Below, in pieces: positions 1 through 9,587 of a stretch of DNA of 64,000 bases (its first letter is position 1; each line of letters opens with the position of its first letter). The notes under the pieces are model-generated. The model was not told the DNA's origin. It saw only the letters and a program-made list of their open reading frames with translations, and did not search any database. Location: the NCBI RefSeq assembly GCF_024347415.1, contig NZ_AP025476.1, positions 2,418,001 through 2,482,000 of the forward strand, read 5' to 3'. The DNA is from Vibrio crassostreae (GTDB lineage Bacteria; Pseudomonadota; Gammaproteobacteria; Enterobacterales; Vibrionaceae). The position numbers and the translations under genes are program-made.

Positions 1-72
1 CAATGTCGGCCTTTTTTATACCTGTCGCTCAGCCCTTAGACTTATAACCCAACGACGTACATTGTTTCCACA

Positions 73-522
73 CTACACTGAACGTAATATCGCTTCGCTA
101 GACTCTTCGATTAAGTCCAACACCAATTCAAAACCATTTCCCTCACCATAATATGGATCGGGGATCTCTTGATATTGTGACTCTCCAAAGCTTAAAAATA
201 ACGCTAGCTTGTATTGGAGGTGGGCGGGGCACTGGCTCATTAAGTCGTCTAAATTCGCCCTATCTGCCGCGAGTATCAGGTCGAATTCTTCGAAGTCATT
301 ACCAACCACTTTACGAGAAGTAATCCCCTTAAAGCTATAGCCTCGCTTCTCTCCTGCAGATTTCGAACGCGAGTCTGGCGGGTTACCTTGATGAAAACCA
401 ATCGTCCCCGCAGAGTCGACCACAACGTCAATATCCAGCTGTTGCGCTTTCTTCCTTAGCACCGCTTCACCTGTTGGCGAACGGCAAATATTCCCCATAC
501 AAACTACGAGTATCTTTTTCAT
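73..522 (-). CDS. Low-molecular-weight protein-tyrosine phosphatase
   Basis: A 149-residue cytosolic phosphatase of the LMW-PTP (arsenate reductase-like) family, which hydrolyses phosphotyrosine through a cysteinyl-phosphate intermediate. The P-loop CMGNICRS near the N-terminus gives nucleophile Cys8 and Arg14 (CX5R), and the general-acid loop appears as DPYYG near residue 121. Length is normal for the family. The ATG start sits directly before the P-loop strand, as usual. It stands alone: btuR lies divergently to the right and no capsule or exopolysaccharide kinase (Wzc-like) gene is adjacent, so the physiological substrate cannot be inferred. Arsenate reductase activity is a less likely alternative because the DPYYG motif is typical of phosphatases. 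Confidence 0.9.
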   Translation of the reverse strand: MKKILVVCMGNICRSPTGEAVLRKKAQQLDIDVVVDSAGTIGFHQGNPPDSRSKSAGEKRGYSFKGITSRKVVGNDFEEFDLILAADRANLDDLMSQCPAHLQYKLALFLSFGESQYQEIPDPYYGEGNGFELVLDLIEESSEAILRSV

Positions 523-606
523 CCCTAATCACCTGTTCTTCCGATGGTTTTTGCTATCGTTAAGTTAGGCTATGATAGGCGCAATCACAACTTAAAAGGA
601 TTTGTT

Positions 607-1212
607 ATGTCGACTGAAGACAACAAAGAACAACGCCACAAAGCAAGACAACAGAAAGTAAAAGAACAAGTCGATGCACGTGTGGCTGCTGCCCAAGAAG
701 TCAAAGGCCTATTGTTGGTCATCACGGGTAACGGTAAAGGTAAATCAACATCCGGTTTTGGTACGATTACACGTGCAGTCGGTCATGGTAAAAAGTGTGC
801 CGTCGCTCAGTTTGTTAAAGGCACTTGGGATAACGGCGAAAAGAACGTTCTCCAAAAGCTCGACGTAGAGTTCCAAGTGATGGGTACCGGCTTTACTTGG
901 GAAACTCAAAACAAGGCTCAAGATATCGAAGCCGCACAGCGCGTGTGGAAAGAGTGTCAGCGCATGCTAGCCGATGAGTCGATTGATGTAATTCTGTTTG
1001 ATGAGCTGACTTACATGGTGAGTTATGGCTACATTGAACTGGATGAAGTGGTACAAGCTCTAAACAACCGTCCGAAAATGCAATCAGTAATCATTACTGG
1101 CCGTGGAGCGCACCGCACTTTAACGGACATGGCCGATACCGTGTCTGAAGTTCGTAATGTGAAGCACGCATTCGAATCTGGTGTTAAAGCGCTTCAAGGC
1201 GTTGACTGGTAA
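607..1212 (+). CDS. btuR: Cob(I)yrinic acid a,c-diamide adenosyltransferase
   Basis: ATP:corrinoid adenosyltransferase of the CobA/BtuR type, which transfers the adenosyl group of ATP to Co(I) corrinoids to make adenosylcobalamin. The P-loop GNGKGKST lies about 40 residues from the start, and the family signature is clear along the full 201 residues, ending in ALQGVDW. The reading frame is open back to 544, but I place the start at 607: an AAGGA ribosome site ends 6 bases before that ATG, and the protein then begins MSTEDNKEQRHKARQQ, as in family members. No other cobalamin gene is nearby, so a salvage role (adenosylating imported corrinoid) is the inference. Confidence 0.93.
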   Translation: MSTEDNKEQRHKARQQKVKEQVDARVAAAQEVKGLLLVITGNGKGKSTSGFGTITRAVGHGKKCAVAQFVKGTWDNGEKNVLQKLDVEFQVMGTGFTWETQNKAQDIEAAQRVWKECQRMLADESIDVILFDELTYMVSYGYIELDEVVQALNNRPKMQSVIITGRGAHRTLTDMADTVSEVRNVKHAFESGVKALQGVDW

Positions 1213-1225
1213 TCACATTCAACCA

Positions 1226-1353
1226 GAGATCCCCGACTCGGCCACTCTTCCCTCTCGAGGATGACGACCACTAGACTGGCACGCTCTTAAACAAAAGACG
1301 AGTACCTGTCGTCATTCCCTAGAACGAGGGTCGAGTGTCATAGGGAATCTCTC
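1226..1353. repeat. Paired inverted repeat element, REP/MITE-like
   Basis: Two roughly 44-bp arms, 1226-1268 and 1308-1353, are imperfect inverted copies of each other. Both carry GTCGTCAT at their inner ends and GATCTC/AATCTC at their outer ends. The right arm can also fold on itself: ATTCCCTA at about 1313-1320 pairs with TAGGGAAT at 1341-1348. It lies between btuR and the shared terminator and contains no ORF. From general familiarity, short elements of this kind recur in Vibrio intergenic regions; no second copy occurs in this window. Confidence 0.55.
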
Positions 1354-1372
1354 GAAAGTATTATAAGCATCC

Positions 1373-1413
1373 AAAAAAAGCGCCATTCCTACAACAGGAA
1401 TGGCGCTTTTTTT
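1373..1413. terminator. Bidirectional terminator between btuR and the AsmA-like gene
   Basis: A perfect 12-bp stem (AGCGCCATTCCT / AGGAATGGCGCT) with a 5-base loop is flanked by a run of A on the left and a run of T on the right. It can therefore terminate both the rightward btuR transcript and the leftward AsmA-like transcript. Confidence 0.9.
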
Positions 1414-1432
1414 ATATACGAGTTAGAAACGT

Positions 1433-3559
1433 TTAGTTAAAGAAACCTTTCAATAAACCATCGACGGCTTCTTTAGTTTTCTCGTCTTTGATCTTGTCCG
1501 TTAGCTTGTTCACACCACGGTCAATTTCTTTCTGTGCTTTCTGTTTCAACACATCATCAAAAACAAGTGCGAATTTCGGGTCAGCCCACTGGCCAGTTAC
1601 CTTAATTGGGATGGTCACATCTTTCAGGTCGTCAATGCTCTTACCGCCCTGACCTTCAAGTGAACCCACAATTGATGTACGTACAAGGAAGTCGACCGTC
1701 TCATTGATGAAGTTTGCTTTACCTTGACCTGTCACGCGTAACAGTGGCGACTGTGCTGATAAGTCATTTGTTGAAACCCAACCTTTGTTGACCTTCAGCG
1801 TCGCTTTCATTGCACTGAAGTCCGTTTTTTGAGCTTCATTTGTGCTTTCAACTTTTTCGCCTTTGATCTTCGCGTAATTCTCACGAATCAGTTGAGCTAC
1901 GTTGATGCCGTTAACTGCACCATCTTCAAAGTTAATCGCGATAGTACCGACTAGGTTTTTCTTGATACCCGTCGGAGTCAGACTCTTACCTTTCACGTTG
2001 ACATCGATATTACCGGTACCTTCCAGCATATCGTTATCTGCAACATCAACCAGTAACGGCTGAACTTTCACACCTTTGATTTTCTTCTTAGCTGTGTAAG
2101 TCGCTGGTGTTTTACGTGCGTCTAACTTAGCTGTCGCAGAAATAGAGCCTTGGTAAAGGTTCGATGTGAATGAGGTAAGCTCTGCGATACCACGGTTAAC
2201 CGAGAATGCTGTTTTAACATTCTGCATTTTCGCATTGTTCGCCTTAAACTTATCAATCGTGATGTCACCTTTCACATCTAATGTTTTCAGTGCCGACAGA
2301 TCAGGTTCTACTTCTTTCGCAGGTGCAGAGCTGCCTGAGTTTGACGTTGAACCACCAGCAGACTCAGAGGGAGCCGTGCTCGCCGTTTCTGTTGTATTAC
2401 CTAAGCCTAAGAACTCATCAAGGTCGATGTTCGGACTATGAAGAGAGAAACGCACCTTTGGTATTTCAGATAGGGTTACGTCTGCTTTACCGTCTAATGC
2501 AATAGCGTTAGCTTGTAGCTTCTCTAACACAAAGCTCAGGTGGCTCTTGTTAAGATCAAAGCTTAAGTCAGACAGCATGTCGACTTTCATTGGAGACTGA
2601 GGAAGCGTGTCGCCTTTGAATGTTGAGTCTAACGTCAATTTGTTCAACGTTACTTTTGAGATCGCGCTATCAACCGTAAGTTCACCGCCACCTTTAAGAT
2701 CAAGGTCAAGACCCGCTGCATTACCGATTACAGCGTAAGTCAGTTGGTTGACCTTATCGAACTCAAACGCATTCAAGCCAATTTTTGCTGACTCAATCGA
2801 CGTCGCTGGATCATTGAACTTAGCGTTTAAATCAATGTTACGAAGTGCGTAACTTGCAAAGCCTTCAGCTAATTTGAATTCGGCACTGCCCTCCGCTGAG
2901 AACTTCTGTTGGTTGTTTTCACCAGAAGCCGCAAATGTCGCGGTTGTCCATGTATCAACGGCAAACTCAGAAAGGTTCAAAGACACATCGTATAGCTTAG
3001 TGAATGAACCCGCTTGCTTGTCGTCCATTTCAAACAATGCGTTTGAGACAGTTACACCTGCAAGGTTGATCGTCCAAGCAGATGCGTCTGTAGCACTTTG
3101 CTCTTGAGGTGCAGGTGTTGATTCAGAACTTGCGCCAGCGACAGGCTCAGACTCTTGAGGCGCTGACGCTTGCGTTAGCGCATCAATGTTCTTACGACCA
3201 TCTTTAAGCGTTTCTAAGTAAAATTCTGCACCATCTAGAGTAATGTTGCCTATCTCTAGTTGGTTGCTAAATAGCGGAGTAACCGAAACATCAACGCCAA
3301 CGGTATCAACCTTAAATAGGTTTGGTTGGGTGAACCCTTCAGGGTTACGTAATTCAGTTTGACCAAGTTCGAAGCCAATAGATGGGAAGAATTGCCAGCT
3401 GATATCCCCTTCAATCACAAGCTCTAGGCCTGTGTGTTTTTGAGCTTGTTCGACAATTAATGGCTTAAATTGATTGGGATTCACTAACAGCACTAGTGCC
3501 AGAATTGCTGCAACGACAACAAACACTGGTACAGCTATGAAAATGAGTAGTTTCTTCAT
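1433..3559 (-). CDS. AsmA family protein
   Basis: A 708-residue AsmA-family protein, an inner-membrane-anchored periplasmic protein of the group linked in enterobacteria to outer-membrane biogenesis and phospholipid transport. One N-terminal transmembrane segment (LLIFIAVPVFVVVAAILALVLL) is followed by a long beta-rich periplasmic region typical of the AsmA/chorein-like fold, including the opening NPNQFKPLIVEQAQKHTG. Low-complexity Ser/Pro/Glu-rich linkers lie near residues 135-160 and 390-420. The frame opens at an ATG at 3565, but the in-frame ATG at 3559 has AAGGA at a better 8-base distance, so I use it. Upstream on the same strand is udk, separated by hairpins that probably end the udk transcript. 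Confidence 0.85.
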   Translation of the reverse strand: MKKLLIFIAVPVFVVVAAILALVLLVNPNQFKPLIVEQAQKHTGLELVIEGDISWQFFPSIGFELGQTELRNPEGFTQPNLFKVDTVGVDVSVTPLFSNQLEIGNITLDGAEFYLETLKDGRKNIDALTQASAPQESEPVAGASSESTPAPQEQSATDASAWTINLAGVTVSNALFEMDDKQAGSFTKLYDVSLNLSEFAVDTWTTATFAASGENNQQKFSAEGSAEFKLAEGFASYALRNIDLNAKFNDPATSIESAKIGLNAFEFDKVNQLTYAVIGNAAGLDLDLKGGGELTVDSAISKVTLNKLTLDSTFKGDTLPQSPMKVDMLSDLSFDLNKSHLSFVLEKLQANAIALDGKADVTLSEIPKVRFSLHSPNIDLDEFLGLGNTTETASTAPSESAGGSTSNSGSSAPAKEVEPDLSALKTLDVKGDITIDKFKANNAKMQNVKTAFSVNRGIAELTSFTSNLYQGSISATAKLDARKTPATYTAKKKIKGVKVQPLLVDVADNDMLEGTGNIDVNVKGKSLTPTGIKKNLVGTIAINFEDGAVNGINVAQLIRENYAKIKGEKVESTNEAQKTDFSAMKATLKVNKGWVSTNDLSAQSPLLRVTGQGKANFINETVDFLVRTSIVGSLEGQGGKSIDDLKDVTIPIKVTGQWADPKFALVFDDVLKQKAQKEIDRGVNKLTDKIKDEKTKEAVDGLLKGFFN

Positions 3560-3581
3560 CCGCATATTCCTTGCTTAGATT

Positions 3582-3613
3582 CCAAAAGAAAGTGGCACTA
3601 TAAAAGTGCCACT
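3582..3613 (-). terminator. Hairpin with T-rich tail between udk and the AsmA-like gene
   Basis: On the minus strand AGTGGCACT pairs with AGTGCCACT around a 5-base loop, followed by TTTCTTTT. It lies downstream of udk and just before the AsmA-like gene, so it is either the udk terminator or a leader hairpin of the next gene. Confidence 0.5.
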
Positions 3614-3621
3614 GATTCGGT

Positions 3622-3651
3622 AAAAAATAAAGCTAAGTGAGTCACTTAGGC
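3622..3651 (-). terminator. Probable udk terminator
   Basis: A palindromic stem CTAAGT/ACTTAG followed on the minus strand by CTTTATTTTTT lies 15 bases past the udk stop codon. The stem is short; the adjacent hairpin at 3582-3613 may act with it. Confidence 0.45.
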
Positions 3652-3665
3652 AAAATTTTATTCGA

Positions 3666-4307
3666 TTAAGACTTCAACAACTTCGCAATGTGCGCTTTTA
3701 GTACATCAATCGCAATACGGTTTTTACCACCACGAGGAACGATGATGTCTGCATGTTGTTTTGAAGGCTCGATAAACTGCATGAACATTGGACGTACTGT
3801 TTCTTGGTATTGCTTAAGTACAGTGTCCATTGTACGACCACGCTCTTCTACATCACGCTTAACACGACGTAGTAGACAGATGTCTAATGGTGTATCCATA
3901 AACACACTTGCGTGCATTAGTTTACGAAGACGCGGGTCTGTTAGAAGCAGAATACCCTCTAAAATGATCACTTTCTTTGGAGTAAGTGTAGTCGTTTCAG
4001 AAGTACGTGTGTGCTCTGTGTAGCTGTATTCAGGAACTTCTACGGCGTTGCCACTCATTAGCTGCTGTAGATGTTCACATAAAAGATCATGATCTAGTGC
4101 ATTTGGGTGATCGTAGTTAGTTTTAACACGCTCTTCCATACTCAAGTGGCTTTGGTCGCTGTAATAGCAATCTTCCGTGATAACACCAATTTGATGGTCG
4201 CCTACTTTTTCGCGCAATTCATTATAAATTGTACTAGCAATCAGACTTTTTCCTGAAGCTGAAGCGCCAGCGATACCTACGATGACACATTGATTATTAT
4301 CAGACAT
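3666..4307 (-). CDS. udk: Uridine kinase
   Basis: Uridine/cytidine kinase of the pyrimidine salvage pathway, phosphorylating uridine and cytidine to UMP and CMP in the cytoplasm. The P-loop GASASGKS is at residues 12-19, and further family marks are [13 protein letters not shown] and [13 protein letters not shown]. The 213-residue length matches the enterobacterial enzyme. It sits between the AsmA-like gene and apbC, all on the minus strand. The 257-base gap upstream of it shows no clear signal, so it probably has its own promoter there. Confidence 0.96.
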   Translation of the reverse strand: MSDNNQCVIVGIAGASASGKSLIASTIYNELREKVGDHQIGVITEDCYYSDQSHLSMEERVKTNYDHPNALDHDLLCEHLQQLMSGNAVEVPEYSYTEHTRTSETTTLTPKKVIILEGILLLTDPRLRKLMHASVFMDTPLDICLLRRVKRDVEERGRTMDTVLKQYQETVRPMFMQFIEPSKQHADIIVPRGGKNRIAIDVLKAHIAKLLKS

Positions 4308-4564
4308 TAATTTTGCACCCGATATGGTTTGGTGGTGGGAAGAGATAAACCGCCTGATTATAGGGGCTAAAGCACATAGATTCTAGTCGCGATTTTAGCT
4401 AATTGCAGTCAAATTGATGATCTCAATACATTTACTTAAAACAATCGTTTGCTTTCAAATAACTTGCCTACAACTATTTGCACAAGCCCAATGGCTATCT
4501 GCCCAATCCAACCGTTGTTTATCTAATCCAAACTGTATTTAAACGACCCAGTAATTAACTTGCG

Positions 4565-5641
4565 CTATTCAACCATAGAGAAGTTAATCGCTTCTGGCCT
4601 TGCTTTCCCTGTCCAGAACATTTTCGCAGCCACATTTTCTGCGAGCTCTAGGTAGTGACGTGTATGTTCACTATCAGGACGACGAATCACCGTCGGGCAA
4701 CCAGCATCGATATCTTCTCGCACGTCAATATGAAGAGGGATTTGGGCCAAGATATCGAGGTAAAACTCTTCTGACATCGCTTCTGCACCACCAGCACCAA
4801 AGATATGCTCTTTCTCACCACAGTGACTACAAATATGATAGCTCATGTTTTCAACTAAGCCTGCGACTGGCACACTCACCTTATCAAACATCGCTACGCC
4901 TTTACGCGCATCCGCTAATGCCAAATCTTGAGGGGTGGTCACCACTACTGCGCCCGTCACTGGGATCTGTTGCGACAATGTCAGCTGAATATCACCGGTG
5001 CCCGGTGGCATGTCGATAACAAGGTAATCCAACTCTGGCCATACAGTTTCATTAACTAGCTGCCCCAAAGCCTTCGCTGCCATAGGGCCACGCCAGATTG
5101 CCGCATCGTCTTTCGACACAAGATAGCCAATAGAGTGAGTGAAAATGCCATGAGCCTCGATTGGCATCATCCATTTATTGTTCTGTACTTCTGGTTTTGC
5201 GTCTAATTGGCCGAGCATCATAGGTACTGATGGACCATAGATATCTGCATCCAATAAGCCCACTTTTGAACCAGACTTAGATAAAGCAAGCGCAAGGTTT
5301 ACAGAAGTTGTGGATTTACCTACCCCACCCTTTGCCGACGTCACGGCGATAATGTTCTTAACGCCCTTCAAAGGTGTCGCGACGGTTGTTTCTAACGCAG
5401 ATGGCTTCACCTTCACTTCAAATTGGAAAGCACTCACAAGCTTTTGCTCAATCTGGGCATTAATCCAATCTTCAAGATCAACAGCAAGCTGATTGGCAGC
5501 AAAAGGCAAGGTAATAACAAATGATCCACGCGGATCAACCGATACAATATTTTGGTGTAGCGCCCACTCTGGTATGAGGATTGGTGACTCGAACTCATTC
5601 AACCATGAACAGAAATCTTGCTTAGAAGTAAAGTTACGCAT
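4565..5641 (-). CDS. apbC: Iron-sulfur cluster carrier protein ApbC/Mrp
   Basis: Mrp/ApbC-type deviant Walker P-loop ATPase that binds and transfers [4Fe-4S] clusters to apoproteins. The 358-residue protein has an N-terminal MIP18-like region, the deviant Walker A SAKGGVGKSTT near residue 103, DADIYGPS, the switch region MPPGTGD, and the cluster-binding CSHC motif near residue 270. The start is supported by AGGAG in front of the ATG. It is divergent from metG across 158 bases, the arrangement mrp-metG also known in E. coli. Confidence 0.95.
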   Translation of the reverse strand: MRNFTSKQDFCSWLNEFESPILIPEWALHQNIVSVDPRGSFVITLPFAANQLAVDLEDWINAQIEQKLVSAFQFEVKVKPSALETTVATPLKGVKNIIAVTSAKGGVGKSTTSVNLALALSKSGSKVGLLDADIYGPSVPMMLGQLDAKPEVQNNKWMMPIEAHGIFTHSIGYLVSKDDAAIWRGPMAAKALGQLVNETVWPELDYLVIDMPPGTGDIQLTLSQQIPVTGAVVVTTPQDLALADARKGVAMFDKVSVPVAGLVENMSYHICSHCGEKEHIFGAGGAEAMSEEFYLDILAQIPLHIDVREDIDAGCPTVIRRPDSEHTRHYLELAENVAAKMFWTGKARPEAINFSMVE

Positions 5642-5799
5642 TGAGGCTCCTTTTTTTATTTATGCTATCACCCACGAGATGAAGACTGAACCCCTAAAAA
5701 ACTAGGGGAATCCTTTGTCTGATACCTTGGCGTATCACACGTTATAAAGTAGTATTACCTCTCAAAATTTATACCTATCAAAAAAGCGAATTATTAAGT

Positions 5800-7860
5800 A
5801 TGGCAACTGATCCAAGACAACTTTTGGTAACTTGTGCGCTTCCGTACGCTAACGGCTCTATTCACCTTGGCCATATGCTTGAGCATATCCAAGCTGATAT
5901 CTGGGTTCGATACCAGCGTCTACGTGGCAACACTGTAAACTTCATCTGTGCTGACGATGCTCACGGCACGCCAATTATGCTTAAAGCTCAACAGATGGGT
6001 ATCACGCCAGAAGAGATGATCGCTGCTGTTAGTGAAGAGCACCAAAAAGACTTCGCTGGCTTTGATATCAGCTTTGATAACTACCACAGCACACACAGCG
6101 AAGAGAACCGTGAACTGGCTTCTCACATCTACCTAGAACTTAAAAAAAACGGCTTCATTTCTAGCCGTACTATTTCTCAGCTTTTCGACCCTGAGAAAGA
6201 GATGTTCCTACCAGACCGCTTCGTAAAAGGTACTTGCCCCAAGTGTAAGTCAGAAGACCAGTATGGTGATAACTGTGATAACTGTGGTGAGACATACAGC
6301 CCAACTGAACTGATTAACCCTAAATCGGCGGTTTCTGGCGCAACTCCAGTAATGAAAGACTCTGAGCACTTCTTCTTCGACCTACCTCAGTTCGAAAGCA
6401 TGCTGAAAGAGTGGACTCGTTCTGGCTCTCTACAGAATGAAACTGCAAACAAAATGCAGGAATGGTTTGAGTCTGGCCTGCAACAGTGGGATATCTCACG
6501 TGATGCACCTTACTTTGGCTTTGAAATCCCAGGCGAAAAAGACAAGTTCTTCTACGTATGGCTAGACGCACCTGTTGGCTACATGGCTTCTTTCAAGAAC
6601 CTATGTGACAAGCGTGACGATCTAAACTTCGACGAATACTGGAAGAAAGACAGCACAACTGAGCTTTACCACTTCATCGGTAAAGACATCGTTTACTTCC
6701 ACAGCCTATTCTGGCCAGCAATGCTAGACGGCGCAGGTTTCCGCAAGCCAAACAACGTATTCGTACACGGTTACGTGACTGTAAACGGCGCGAAAATGTC
6801 TAAGTCAAAAGGTACATTCATCAAAGCAAGCACGTACCTAAACCACCTAGACCCAGAGTGTCTACGTTACTACTACGCAGCTAAGCTAAACAGCCGTATC
6901 GATGATTTAGACCTTAACCTTGAAGACTTCACTCAACGTGTAAACGCTGACGTAGTAAACAAGATTGTTAACCTAGCTTCGCGTAACGCTGGCTTCATCA
7001 CTAAGCGTTTTGAAGGCAAGCTTTCTGCTGAATTTGCCGAACCAGAACTTTACAACGAATTCGTTGCTGCTGCTGAGCGTATCGGTGAGCTATACGAAAC
7101 TCGTGAGTTCAGCCGCGCTATCCGTGAAATTACTGCACTAGCAGACAAAGCTAACCAGTACATCGATGAGAAAGCACCTTGGGTTCTTGCAAAAGAAGAA
7201 GGTAAAGAGAAAGAGCTTCAAGAAGTTTCTTCTGTTGGTATCAACCTATTCCGCGTACTAATGGCTTACCTGAAACCTGTGATGCCTGAGCTTGCGGCTC
7301 GCACTGAAGCTTTCCTAAACGAAGAGCTAACGTGGGAAGCGATTGCTACTCCGCTAACTGATCACGAGATCACTAAGTTCAAAGCGCTATTCAGCCGTAT
7401 TGATCCTAAGAAAGTGGAAGCAATGGTTGAGTCTTCTAAAGAAGATGCAGCCGCTGAAGCAGCAGCGAAAGAAAAAGCAGAAGCTGAAAAAGAGCAAGTA
7501 AGCCAAACTGAGTTAGACAAAGAGCCAATCGCAGACGAGATTGAGTTCGATGCCTTTGCTGCAGTAGACATGCGTATTGCTCGTATCATCTCTTGTGAAG
7601 AAGTACCAAAAGCGAACAAACTACTGAAGTTCCAACTGGACATCGGTGGTGAGACTCGCCAAGTATTCTCTGGTATCAAATCAGCATACAAACCTGAAGA
7701 GCTAGAAGGTAAGCTAACTGTAATGGTAGCAAACCTAAAACCTCGTAAGATGAAGTTTGGTATGTCTGAAGGCATGATCCTAGCCGCGGGCCCTGGCGGC
7801 AGCGACCTATGGATCCTTGAGCCACACGAAGGTGCACAACCTGGTATGCGTGTAATGTAA
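5800..7860 (+). CDS. metG: Methionyl-tRNA synthetase
   Basis: Class I aminoacyl-tRNA synthetase that charges tRNA-Met. The 686-residue protein shows the HIGH-type motif (SIHLGH) near residue 20, a zinc-binding knuckle (CPKC...CDNCG) at about 145-161, the KMSKS loop (AKMSKSKG) near 335, the anticodon-binding helical domain, and a C-terminal OB-fold tRNA-binding domain ([15 protein letters not shown] to the end) that mediates dimerisation. An Ala/Glu/Lys-rich linker at about 548-570 joins the last two domains. Codon use is strongly biased to the set seen in ackA, pta and sodB, consistent with high expression. A long hairpin terminator follows. Confidence 0.98.
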   Translation: MATDPRQLLVTCALPYANGSIHLGHMLEHIQADIWVRYQRLRGNTVNFICADDAHGTPIMLKAQQMGITPEEMIAAVSEEHQKDFAGFDISFDNYHSTHSEENRELASHIYLELKKNGFISSRTISQLFDPEKEMFLPDRFVKGTCPKCKSEDQYGDNCDNCGETYSPTELINPKSAVSGATPVMKDSEHFFFDLPQFESMLKEWTRSGSLQNETANKMQEWFESGLQQWDISRDAPYFGFEIPGEKDKFFYVWLDAPVGYMASFKNLCDKRDDLNFDEYWKKDSTTELYHFIGKDIVYFHSLFWPAMLDGAGFRKPNNVFVHGYVTVNGAKMSKSKGTFIKASTYLNHLDPECLRYYYAAKLNSRIDDLDLNLEDFTQRVNADVVNKIVNLASRNAGFITKRFEGKLSAEFAEPELYNEFVAAAERIGELYETREFSRAIREITALADKANQYIDEKAPWVLAKEEGKEKELQEVSSVGINLFRVLMAYLKPVMPELAARTEAFLNEELTWEAIATPLTDHEITKFKALFSRIDPKKVEAMVESSKEDAAAEAAAKEKAEAEKEQVSQTELDKEPIADEIEFDAFAAVDMRIARIISCEEVPKANKLLKFQLDIGGETRQVFSGIKSAYKPEELEGKLTVMVANLKPRKMKFGMSEGMILAAGPGGSDLWILEPHEGAQPGMRVM

Positions 7861-7895
7861 TTCTGATTTCAGTCAGATAACAAGCACTCATCACT

Positions 7896-7949
7896 AAATC
7901 CCTAATGCACTTATAACTTGAAAGAGTTAATAAGCATTGGGGATTTTTT
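7896..7949 (+). terminator. metG terminator
   Basis: AATCCCTAATGC pairs with GCATTGGGGATT around a loop that itself contains AACT/AGTT complementarity, followed by six T. It lies 36 bases after the metG stop. Confidence 0.8.
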
Positions 7950-8080
7950 ATATCTACCGAAAATTAGCGTTCTCTGTTAGAGTCGCCGTCAACTATGCTA
8001 TGTAGAGTAGAAATTGGCTTGTCGACGATAATGGACTAACCAACACCTCTTTACTCTAAAACCCTTTTTAGGAATCCCCA

Positions 8081-8560
8081 GTGACTAACAACGAAATCTT
8101 GCGTCGTATTCAACACGCACTAAACCTTAAAAATGCACAAATCATCAAAGCTATCGAACAAGCTGATGTGACCGTTGCTCATGACCAAGTGATTAACTGG
8201 CTAAAAGACGACAACGACAAGTCATGCTCTAAGATGAAAGACAAAGAGTTAGCGGTATTCCTAAATGGTTTCATCAACCTTAAGCGTGGCAAAAAAGAAG
8301 GCGAGCAACCTAAACCTGAAGTTGCACTGACGAACAACATGATCTTCATGAAGCTTCGCATCGCATTAAACATGAAAGCAGAAGATGTTTTGGACGTACT
8401 AGAAGTGGTTGGCATTAGCTTGAGCAAGTACGAAATCGGCGCTTACTTCCGCAAGCCAGAAAACAAAAACTACAAAGTGTGTGAAGACCAACTACTTTGC
8501 GATTTTCTAAACGGTGTGCAATTTACCAACCGTCCAGACTCAGAAGAGTTTGCCGGTTAA
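8081..8560 (+). CDS. DUF1456 family protein (YehS-like)
   Basis: A 159-residue cytoplasmic protein of the DUF1456 family (E. coli YehS). It consists of two homologous repeats of about 70 residues, each opening with a segment like NNEILRRIQHALNLK and NNMIFMKLRIALNMK and ending in a LxxFLNGxI/V stretch (FLNGFINLKRG; FLNGVQFTNRP). The start is GTG, supported by AGGA 7 bases upstream and by alignment with YehS from memory. Function is not known to me; the paired helical repeats suggest binding of a nucleic acid or protein partner, but this is inference. It is monocistronic. Confidence 0.85.
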   Translation: MTNNEILRRIQHALNLKNAQIIKAIEQADVTVAHDQVINWLKDDNDKSCSKMKDKELAVFLNGFINLKRGKKEGEQPKPEVALTNNMIFMKLRIALNMKAEDVLDVLEVVGISLSKYEIGAYFRKPENKNYKVCEDQLLCDFLNGVQFTNRPDSEEFAG

Positions 8561-8564
8561 GTCG

Positions 8565-8618
8565 CTACTCATAGATAAATTACTCGTCATAGGTAAGTAA
8601 CTACTCGTAGGTAAATTA
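8565..8618 (+). repeat. Three tandem 18-bp units after the DUF1456 gene
   Basis: Three consecutive 18-bp units at 8565-8582, 8583-8600 and 8601-8618 follow the consensus CTACTCGTAGGTAAATTA with a few substitutions each. They begin 5 bases after the stop codon and precede the terminator. Confidence 0.75.
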
Positions 8619-8656
8619 ATGCCCCACGGGTAATTTTCTAGCAACGACAGATAAAT

Positions 8657-8695
8657 AAAAAGCGGCGAGATAATTGAATTATCTCGCCGCTTTTT
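8657..8695. terminator. Bidirectional terminator between the DUF1456 gene and fadR
   Basis: A near-perfect stem AGCGGCGAGATAAT/ATTATCTCGCCGCT flanked by A-run and T-run lies between two converging genes. Confidence 0.93.
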
Positions 8696-8747
8696 CGTTT
8701 TCTTTACGTCACTGACTAAACAGGAGCAACAATAGTAAACCTATAGG

Positions 8748-9587
8748 TTAGCTGTCGTCTTCAGTGAAGTTCGTTGGCAATGTCGTTTTCATTTCATTCC
8801 AAACTTGTGCACTTGCGATACCGTAGTTACGAATCACTAATGGCAAAGTTTCGCGCTCACCACTTTCACAGATAATGAACAACTCTTTATAAAAGTCCAT
8901 CGCTAAACGTCGTGCTTCTGGGTTAGAGAAGTAGTAGCTACCGATACGGTCATACAGTTTACGCACACCGTTAAAGATTAGGCCGTAAATCTGGTTGCCT
9001 GAGTGGAATGCCAAACGTTGGAAAAGCATATAATCATAGAAGTTGAAAGTCTTCGCGATTAAGATCGTCTGACGTTTCGCTTCATCTTTTTCTGAATCTT
9101 CTTTTACCGCTTGTTTGATCTTGTCAGCGTATGGCGACGATTCTAAAAACTCATCCCAAGTCGGTGCCGCAAGTAGCGCTTCACAAGATTCAATCACGTT
9201 ACTGATAGTACGCTCTGAAGCTTCTTTATTTGCTTTAAATGCATAACGCATAAAGATCGGGCTGATATTAGTACGGGCAGCAAGTAGGTCTTCTACCATT
9301 TTGCTTGCGTTATCAACGTCCAACGTCATTAGCGTATCAAGGATATGAAGACCTGAGGTTTCCATAAACTGGTTAACTTTAGTGGGTTTGCCGTGCTGGA
9401 TTGTCAACCAACCATCACGAGCAAGACGTTGTAGTACTTCACGAAGCGTAGTACGTGTAACACCAATCAGCTCAGAAAGCTCACGCTCTGCGGGCAAGAT
9501 AGAACCTGGAGGGAAACGGCCATTCCAAATACTTTCAATGATATACTTTTCTGCAAATCCTGCCGGGCTCTTCGCCTTAATGACCAT
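8748..9587 (-). CDS. fadR: Fatty acid metabolism transcriptional regulator FadR
   Basis: GntR-family regulator that represses fatty-acid degradation genes and activates unsaturated fatty-acid synthesis; long-chain acyl-CoA releases it from DNA. The winged helix-turn-helix lies at about residues 8-75 ([19 protein letters not shown], then [20 protein letters not shown]), followed by the all-helical acyl-CoA-binding FadR C-terminal domain. At 279 residues it is about 40 longer than E. coli FadR. This fits the insertion known in Vibrio FadR: the segment near 137-170 ([17 protein letters not shown] and following) is the likely extra piece. It is divergent from nhaB across 640 bases, a fadR-nhaB pairing conserved in gamma-proteobacteria. 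Confidence 0.95.
   Translation of the reverse strand: MVIKAKSPAGFAEKYIIESIWNGRFPPGSILPAERELSELIGVTRTTLREVLQRLARDGWLTIQHGKPTKVNQFMETSGLHILDTLMTLDVDNASKMVEDLLAARTNISPIFMRYAFKANKEASERTISNVIESCEALLAAPTWDEFLESSPYADKIKQAVKEDSEKDEAKRQTILIAKTFNFYDYMLFQRLAFHSGNQIYGLIFNGVRKLYDRIGSYYFSNPEARRLAMDFYKELFIICESGERETLPLVIRNYGIASAQVWNEMKTTLPTNFTEDDS

Noticed and set aside
1..72. Possible terminator tail at the left edge (CGGCCTTTTTTATA)
   Set aside because: The complementary arm would lie outside the window, so it cannot be supported.
544..606. N-terminal extension of the cobalamin adenosyltransferase frame
   Set aside because: No ribosome site; the ATG at 607 has AAGGA and matches the family start.
5691..5708. 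Small hairpin CCCCTA/TAGGGG between apbC and metG
   Set aside because: Short stem without U-run on either strand and no known leader RNA; likely incidental.
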